From [Phialemoniopsis] sp. UDSM-2020 (taxonomy: Eukaryota > Ascomycota > Sordariomycetes > Thyridiales > Thyridiaceae), in NCBI GenBank assembly GCA_018873225.1, contig JAEILZ010000002.1, positions 124,001-188,000 of the forward strand: 64,000 bases of DNA, read 5' to 3'. Of this stretch, positions 57,040 to 64,000 are shown piece by piece; position 1 is the stretch's first letter, and each line of letters starts with the position of its first letter. The notes beneath the pieces are model-generated. The model did not search any database. It was not told the DNA's origin and worked only from the letters and a program-made list of their open reading frames with translations. The position numbers and the translations under genes are program-made.

Positions 57040-57836
57040 GACGACCGTTTGTTATCAACCAATATTTACAAATATATACGCCTTCAAGTTCTATACCCTA
57101 TTAGCAGACCTCTAAACTTATTACTTTGTATCTTTGAGCTTGCACAAACTTGGCTTGTTCTATGCCGCGTATTCTGGGATCCCGGAAAGGGTGTGGCATT
57201 TAGCACAGCCCACCATCAATACTACCGCTGGCGTTTGGGGGCGCTTACAATGATCGGATACGCCGCAAGGTACCGGACGCGATACAATGGATCACGTAAG
57301 CCCGTGTAAGTTTACTGTTACCGGCCAATCACTGGCCAATCCAACCGCGAGAGTGGCAGTGCTGTCAAAGGTCAGCCGTAGGGCTGCAGATTCGGTCGAG
57401 AAACAGTGCGCATCGGGCTTGCGAGGCGGCTTTAAAGAGTTCCGATCGGGATAACGCCCAGTTTGAATGGGTCTCGACGAGGCAAAGCAACACCATGATG
57501 TTCAATCAGTACTATTCATAAACTTCACCGTAGAGCTATTCCCAGCAATAACTTAAAGGAGATGGTGCGGAACATTGCAACCTTTATTCTAGGTTTATCT
57601 ATTCTTAAACTTGAAGAGGTTTCTTGAAAAGTATAAAATGGGCTGCCATGACAGCTAAGACTTTGCAAATTTTCATCTTCATCACAGCATCCCTCGAGTG
57701 TCCATTCCGTTGCTATACCTTCCTCCAGCTTCAAGCTTGTCTTTATCCTTTGTCTCGAGTCTTATCAGACAGCATACACTTCCATTACTGTTTGTCAAGT
57801 TATCAGATTGTCTTTTGGTCCTCATTTTCGCCCGTC
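57040..57836. other. intergenic region
   Basis: 797 bp. The last 200 bp carry TATAAAA at 57632-57638 ahead of the secreted protein. The frame of that gene is open upstream to 57624 with further ATG codons, but the signal peptide argues for the start at 57837. Confidence 0.45.
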
Positions 57837-58871
57837 ATGCATCATGCAGTCAAAAGCATTCTTGCCTTGGCCTCGCTGGTCACTGCAATCCCAGCTCCCG
57901 CGGATCCATGGGACGGCATTCTTGACCCTTGGGGTCAGTTCGGAAAGAAACCCGGCAACCACAAGCGTGACGAAACGTTCTCTCTTGACGAGGTGACTAA
58001 TTTGACCAATATCGACCTGGCCAAGATCTTCGAACGCGCCAAAGGCGCTACGCTTCTAGACTACACGGGCTACCTCCCGGGCTGCAGTGACGACCCCAGC
58101 AACAAGGACACCCCAAAGCCCGACTACTCGGTCAACAAGGGCGTCAAGGTCCCCAAAGACGGTGACGATGATGCATGCACGACGGGTCACGGGGGGAACC
58201 ATTGCTGGCACGAGTATTACCTCGTCGAAGCCGCCATCGAGTACTTCTCCTGGCAGCCGCACGGCATGGCCATCAATTGCTCGGGCCAGCCCAAGGACTC
58301 GTGCAACAGCCAGTCGACCGGCACCTTTCAGAGCTGTAGCATCACGGGCACCACCGACACCCATGGCTATGACTATAAGATTCTGGACCTCGCCGGCCAG
58401 CTGACCTTCGGCCTGGGCGACGGCGCCAAGAAGCTCGAGGGCGGGCTCACGGCGGGCGGCTCCATCAGCCACAACTGGGCGACGACGGAGCACCACCAGA
58501 GGCAGTCGTGCACGAGCGACAGCTCCTCCGGGTCCTGCACGTGGTCCAACGACGGCTCGACCGACAAGGACCGGTGCCACCAGGTCTGGTACGCCGACCG
58601 CGTCCTGCACGTCTGGGGCCAGGCGCAGCGCGTGTGCAACAAGTGCGCCGGCGACGGCGTCCAGCAAAACACTGGCGATGGCAAGGTCTGCGTCCGCGGC
58701 CAGAAGGGTTTTGACTTCCGCATCCCCATCAACAAGCTCATGGACTGCAACATGCACTGTGGCGAGCAGAGCTCTGGAAGAGCGCAGCTGCCGAATGAGC
58801 CAAGACAGCCTTACGTCGCTCCCCCCGACTGGAAGATGGTGCCTGTTCCTCAAGCTAAGGATCACGAGTAG
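57837..58871 (+). CDS. orphan Cys-rich secreted protein
   Basis: Intronless, 344 residues. The start at 57837 places a signal peptide (SILALASLVTAIPAPA) at the N-terminus, followed by a dibasic KR at about residue 43 that may be a Kex2 site. The mature part has about 17 Cys, a Gly/Ser-rich strand region (LAGQLTFGLGDGAKKLEGGL, then ISHNWATTEHH) and the run CTWSNDGSTDKDRC then VWYADRVLHVWGQAQRVC. This pattern of amphipathic strands with a Cys/Trp-rich cap is reminiscent of beta-pore or lectin-like secreted proteins, but I cannot place it in a family. No enzyme motif is visible. Its GC-rich codon use yields open frames on the opposite strand. Confidence 0.7.
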   Translation: MHHAVKSILALASLVTAIPAPADPWDGILDPWGQFGKKPGNHKRDETFSLDEVTNLTNIDLAKIFERAKGATLLDYTGYLPGCSDDPSNKDTPKPDYSVNKGVKVPKDGDDDACTTGHGGNHCWHEYYLVEAAIEYFSWQPHGMAINCSGQPKDSCNSQSTGTFQSCSITGTTDTHGYDYKILDLAGQLTFGLGDGAKKLEGGLTAGGSISHNWATTEHHQRQSCTSDSSSGSCTWSNDGSTDKDRCHQVWYADRVLHVWGQAQRVCNKCAGDGVQQNTGDGKVCVRGQKGFDFRIPINKLMDCNMHCGEQSSGRAQLPNEPRQPYVAPPDWKMVPVPQAKDHE

Positions 58872-59204
58872 AAATGTGTGCCGATATATTCAAATGGCAA
58901 TGTGATTGCCGGAGCGTGATTGGGTCAGCAATGAGTCACAAGCTTATTGGCGTACGGGGCCAGAGGCCGGTTTGAGACAAAATGATGTGATGGATTTCTG
59001 TTTTTGCTTTCGTTTTCGATTTCTTTATTTGTAGTGTTTTTGACATTGCCTGTTATCATTTTTGTTTTCTCCTTTCACCTGTTAAGCCACAGTAGTTAAC
59101 AGAGATTAGCCCATTTGATATTTAACATGAATTGAGCCCACATATTGGACTGATCTACAGTCTCATCCAAAAGCCGAGATAGTTAAATCCAACCCTACCG
59201 ACGA
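58872..59204. other. convergent intergenic region
   Basis: 333 bp between the stops of the Cys-rich secreted protein and the NLR. AT-rich around 58985-59080. Confidence 0.5.
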
Positions 59205-62200
59205 TTACTTGGATTCGTCTTCACCCTGTCCAGTGGCGAGCAAGAGGTCCCACACATCATAAAGCGCTTTCTCTCTTTCAGACAGCCGTATCATGACGCG
59301 CTTAGACGCAACTCCTAGTTTGGCCCTTCTGGCCTTTGCCATTGATAGCGGGGTCTGACCCTTTTCATCCATGGCGTTGACATCGACCTGACCTGTAGCT
59401 AGTAAAGCTCGTACAACAGATGACCGTTCCTCCCGAACAGCAACAAACAGTGGAGTGCAGCCATTTTCATCCTTGGAGTTGACATCAACCTTACCGGTGT
59501 CGAGCAATCGTTTGACTATAGCCATGTGACCCAGATCTGCAGCGATGGATAGTGCTGTTTGGCCCCTTGCTAGCCTTGAATTGAGATGCACTCGACCTGT
59601 ATCAAGCAATAGATCGACAATATCTGTATAGCCGCGATCGGTAGCTAGACATAGTGGTGTCCATCCATAGATGTCTTGTGAGTTGACGTCGACTTTGTGT
59701 GTAGCAAGCAAGAGCTTGACTATAGATGTATCACCCCCATCAATAGCGAGGGACAATGGCCCCCAGCCGTTAATGTCTTTCGAATTGATATCAACTTGAC
59801 CTGTATCGAGTAATAGCTTGACTATAGGTGTGTGTCCCTTCATTGCTGCCAAACAAAGCGGTGTCGATTTGTTCTGATCTTTTGAATCCACTTTGACCAA
59901 GCCTGTTTGGAGCAAGAGCTGTACACTAGTCTGGTTACGACCTCTCACAGCTACGTGTAGAGGTGTCTCGATGGTGTTCTCATTTTCATCCATCTGAAGG
60001 AATCTATCCTCGGTTGGCCACTTTCGTATGATGGTTTGTAGCAAACCTAACAAATTATGATGCACGGCAACGTGCGTGAGAGTCGAGTACACGTGCGCTG
60101 GATATACTATGTCTCGGTCGGGAAAATAAGATTTCCTTTTTTCCCACACAGATGTTACCAACCAACTTGACTTCAACCGGAGGAAGTCCAAAAGCTCATC
60201 TGAAGGAACTCTCGGGTCATCGCAGCGTTTCGCATGTGTCGGCCATGAGATCGCAGCATATAAAAGGAATGGGGATTCGGATAATTTTGTCATCGCCTGG
60301 AACGATTTGCATTCGGCTGATTGGAACTCATCCATGGCCAGAAAGCAGATGCAAACTTTGCACAACCGCATATTCGTCGTTGCGATGATTTGATTGATCG
60401 TCGCAGACCCTTCATTCAACCACAGGAGGCCCTTATCCAAGAAGAACTCTAGTACTGACTGGTGAATGAACTGGACAGAGGAATCTGTCACCTCGGCTAG
60501 ACCTCGGGAGAGATATAAAATCCGTTTCTTCATCCGGCCGCTGTCCGGTACATAGTTTTCGGCATCCGTGCATTGCTGCAAGGAAGAGTACCGTTCGTCG
60601 ACAACCATGGCCCACCTCATTTCGTCTGGGGTCATGGGGCGCACAGCGAAGCAGATGAGCTCAATAAGCTGCAGTGACTCCGAGTCCATCTCTTCAATGA
60701 GTTCTTGGTATAGTTCGTCAAGCTGCTGAGGAACGTTCTTGACTATTCTCTTGATTTTATTCGGCCCTGCGCCGTGCCGCATGAGTTTCTGAACCTGATT
60801 CACCACCAGATGTGCCCATAGGAAGACGCCAGAAGCACGTTGTATGACAGAATCCGCGAGTTCAGAGATGACGGGATCCTCAGAAGGGGTCAGACGACCT
60901 TGCACATAAGTCTCAATATCGCGTTTGTTTTGCCGCTCGACGTGAATCTCTAACAAGCCTGGGGAGCTTGCTATGGGATAATGACGGCAGGTGAAGCAGA
61001 TATGTAGCGGTCCACCTCCTTCGAACAGTGACTGAAACCTTTGAGCAAGATATCTAGCGTTCTCCTCGCCAGACTCGTCTAGTGCATCGACAAAAAGCCA
61101 CACTGAGCGCCGTGCCAAGACCTCTGGGAGGCATTGCTCAAAGAATTCCCAGAGTTCTTCCTGGTGCCAGACAGGGTCAGGCTTCATCCGTAACGCGAAG
61201 TGATCGACAAGGTTGACTAGGACGAAAGGCATGTTCCACAATATTTGGTGGAGAAGATAGCGGAAGAGACCAAGCGGAGACTTCTGGAGCTCATCCCCAC
61301 GACCATGGAAGAAGAAGGACAACACGAGATCGGTATCTTGAGCACTCGAAAAGTGTCGTTGCTGGCTCAAGATATATTTCAAAAGCGTAGACTTCCCAGA
61401 GCCTGGTTTGCCTTTGATCCATAGCATTGACCCAGGGGACATGACCCAGTCTCGAAACATGCTATTTTGATGAAGCCACTCGCATGTCCCTGTAGCTGCG
61501 CGTTCCGTATTATGAACCCGAGTATTCATGTTGGTGAAAGCCAGAGACTTCAGGCACTTTTTTACTTTCTTGGTTAACATGTTACCTGTACGTAATCTCA
61601 GTTCGTGCTGTACCGTGATGCATGGTGGGCAGGTGAGCTCAGTAACCTACGCCTTTGTGGCCTGATCGCCCTCTGAACGAGTTTATGAATGCGTCCTAGC
61701 ACGTTCTCGTATTCCGAATCTTCACGTCTAAATTTGACCAATTCCGAGTGCACACGGTCCAAGGCGCATATATGCTCCGGTCTGTCCTCCCATGACCGAC
61801 AATGGGTTGCAGATGATTTCGAAACCAGGATGGCCTTTGGTCCTATCATTTTCCATCTACCATCGTTATCCTATAGTCAATGAGCCATGTTAGAAAGTAA
61901 AGACCGTAGACGCGGACAAACCTTGAGGGCGGTTGGTGATTTACGGGTCTCGTAGAAAGAAATGATTTCAGCCTCGCCTTCGGGACCCAGCGCTGTTGAA
62001 AATTCGCGTTGTTGAGCAGTCAAAACTTGCGAGCTCTCCAGACCAATAGACTCGAGCATAAATCGATTCGGTCCATCCCCCACAATGGCTTTGAGTGAGG
62101 TGATGTCCATGCCGTCGTGTGGGACGCCGAAGAAGACAAGTCCGTACACCGCACGTAGTAATTTTTGATCATCCTCGTCCTTTGATTTATGAAGAGATAT

Positions 62201-63005
62201 GAGCATCTTTAGCGTCTTGTTAGAGGCATATCTTCGTAGTGTAACCAATTGCACGTACCTGTTTCACTACTAATCCCCCTAAGCTGTGTCCGATTATAAC
62301 TATCGGCCGATATTCACTTTTGTTCGCCAGCAATTGGAGGCTTGAGTGAAGGCGCGTGCTCAAGTCTTCTATATTCTGGACACTGTCGCTAGTAGACAGA
62401 ACCGAGTCGTAGCCATATATCATGACACGTGCAACGTTTCTGCCTTCTATCGTCAGGCCATAGGGGAGCGCGTCTCGAAGCCACATATGCTCTCCTCCGC
62501 GTTCTTTGAATGATCCAAATGCATGCCCACCAAGACCAGATATTGCTATTACACTGCAGATAACATCAGGAGTCTATCAATAGTGAGACAGTGGAGTTGA
62601 AAGTACTCACTCAACCCTGGGTGTTTCTTCTGGCGGAGTGTAAAAGGTTGTGACACCGTCAAACACACAATCAAGTGTGAATTTTGAGGTTCCATCGTCA
62701 AAGCAGCAGTAATTCTGTCCGACTAGGGACTGCGGATAGCTCTGAGTTGACACTGTCGCCGTTTGAGAGCGTTTGTGATGTTCTTCTGCCAAAGATTTCA
62801 CTACAGCACCTATAATGCCTTGTTCTTCCAGGAAGGAATGTAGCTTATCTTGATCCCAGGCAAGGGGAACTCCACGAACACGTAAGGTCTGCCCCTTTTT
62901 GGACTGGTTAGAGACGGTAGGAGTAGTTGGTATCTGCCAGAACCACCGCCTAAGCCCAAAGGAGACCAATAGGGCAAAAAGTATGGTGCAGATTGCCGTG
63001 TACAT
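59205..63005 (-). CDS. NLR protein: membrane anchor, alpha/beta hydrolase, NACHT, ankyrin repeats
   Basis: Five exons on the minus strand (63005-62611, 62553-62259, 62215-61922, 61870-61651, 61585-59205) give 1194 residues. Residues 1-20 form a hydrophobic anchor. A short segment VRGVPLAWDQDKLHSFLEE resembles an RRM-like strand-helix. The SesB/lipase-like hydrolase covers about 130-330 (VIAISGLGGHAFGSF; nucleophile Ser222 in GHSLGGLV). The NACHT domain has Walker A GKPGSGKST (460-468) and Walker B VWLFVDALDE (about 563-572). Six full 34-residue ankyrin repeats (about 938-1141) plus a partial one follow. This effector-NTPase-sensor design is that of fungal NLRs, which act in self/non-self recognition and regulated cell death. 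The start at 63005 has good context; an in-frame ATG at 63152 would add 49 residues. One intron is only 43 nt. Confidence 0.9.
59367..59978 (-). repeat. six tandem 102-bp ankyrin-coding units
   Basis: Each unit encodes 34 residues of the form (G)xTPLxxAxxxGxxxIVKLLLxTGxVDVNSKD. Units 2, 5 and 6 share the LDTG/VDVNSKD segments almost word for word. Similar repeats in fungal NLRs can recombine and vary in number between strains. Confidence 0.85.
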
Positions 63006-63787
63006 GTTCGCGGATTCGGAAGCCAAGCAACAGGGTTTTGTTGCCGACAGGCTCTTCAAAAAGAAAAGGACGAAAGAAAAGGACAAGCTGGCTGAGGCAG
63101 CAACGCCAAGAAAATATTGATTGGTCAAGTCAAGAAGAACCAATAAGGACATCACGAAGGACCCCTGTCGCTGCAAGCGATGGCCCTACACATCTCAGTG
63201 GACGAGCAGACGCCCGAAAAATTCACACGCGTCACACCACCATGTTGAGGTTATCAGAGTCGCAAGGCTGCACTAAACCCTATGTGGGCATGGCATGTGG
63301 CTCTCTGGTCCTGATGATCATCTTCGATGAGACCAAATTTGGTCTTCGCTGCGCAGATTCGTGCACCTGTGATGCCACCCTTTCCCCAGATCTGTTTAAG
63401 GGAGTCGCAACAAACCATGCCCAAGCCAGAATAGCTGGCTTCATTTCTAAGATAGCCCAGACTTTGCTGGCCAATGATAGTTGCTTAAAGCTCAGCTAGC
63501 TCGGCGAGGTGGGTCCTTGACTCCCGTGTTTCAAAGCCGGTCTCCATCGGATTTCCCGGTCGAAGATGCCGGCGGAAGCGAAATGCGCGTCTCCAAACAT
63601 TCCGAACTTCCGTGACAATCCACCGATTGCTCCCAAATTCCTCGACACTTTACTCTGCTTTATTGTGGCTTTTGGCTGACGATCCTCCATTGCAATCCTA
63701 TTCTTGGCTTCTGAAGACGTGGAATATTGCTGCCGTGCACTTACTGGCCCAGGATCCCCCAGAAAGTGCTAATCTGGTCACTTCAAC
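63006..63787. other. divergent intergenic region NLR / Zn2Cys6 regulator
   Basis: 782 bp between divergent starts. An 85-codon ATG frame at 63241-63499 shows no motif and is not called. Confidence 0.45.
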
Positions 63788-64000
63788 ATGAATCTTACCG
63801 CAAGCCGGATTTTCGGACCAGTCCTATGTAATCAATGTCGGAGCCGGAAGGTACGTGGCCGTGTCTTTTTATATGCGCCTCTCCGTTCTGATGCCGATGA
63901 CTCCGTGTGGCACCTCGATGCCTTTATCTAACTTGGGAGCTAGGTTCGATGCGACGGTGGCGTTGGAGGCTGCGAGAATTGCGAAAGACTTGGCCTTCAA
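63788..64000 (+). CDS. Zn2Cys6 transcription factor, 5' part (cut by window end)
   Basis: Exon 63788-63850 and the start of exon 63944 onward, joined phase 0 across a 93-nt intron (GTACGT/CTAG), read CNQCRSRKVRCDGGVGGCENC, the first five of the six cluster cysteines, before the window stops. The intron lies between Lys and Val within the cluster, a frequent intron position for this family. The rest of the gene is outside the window. Divergent from the NLR. Confidence 0.8.

Noticed and set aside
63241..63499. 85-codon ATG frame between NLR and the last regulator
   Set aside because: No signal peptide or motif; lies in a divergent promoter region.

Overview
The window is nuclear DNA of a filamentous ascomycete (Pezizomycotina, most likely a Sordariomycete). 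The genes carry short spliceosomal introns (43-283 nt) with GT/AG borders and CTRAY-like branch points, strong GC3 bias, and typically filamentous families: Zn2Cys6 regulators, a multi-hevein-module GH18 chitinase, a NACHT-ankyrin NLR and Thr-rich secreted proteins. I joined exons by eye. Every multi-exon model given here closes in frame from start to stop, except the gene cut by the right edge.

Layout. 1-6240 has no convincing gene, only a weak hint of a decayed retroelement. 7085-23255 is a conserved housekeeping block: FCP1 (Pol II CTD phosphatase), the NDUFA13/GRIM-19 subunit of complex I, condensin subunit 1, CDC7 kinase, ribosomal protein uL15 (RPL28) and the CHL1 helicase. Three of these act on chromosome duplication or segregation. 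Condensin and CDC7 are divergent and share a promoter with an MluI-box-like site and an 8-bp inverted repeat; RPL28 and CHL1 are divergent over a telobox-containing promoter.

From about 23.3 kb the content changes to accessory genes: a Thr-rich secreted protein, a DUF7730-like protein, an isochorismatase-like hydrolase without the cysteine, a four-exon F-box protein, a Zn2Cys6 regulator, a 1252-residue chitinase with six hevein modules and a Cys-rich tail, an HExxH metalloprotease whose active site lies partly on a 24-nt exon, and a small Gly/Leu-rich secreted protein.

43.9-57.0 kb looks like a small metabolic neighbourhood: a crotonase-fold protein with a signal peptide, divergent from an SDR whose promoter holds three tandem 20-bp CGG-containing repeats; a Zn2Cys6 regulator; an amidase; a C2H2-Zn2Cys6 hybrid regulator; and a CocE/X-Pro-type hydrolase divergent from that regulator. 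After an orphan Cys-rich secreted protein comes an NLR (membrane anchor, alpha/beta hydrolase, NACHT, 34-residue ankyrin repeats). The window ends inside another Zn2Cys6 regulator. No tRNA, rRNA or CRISPR was found.
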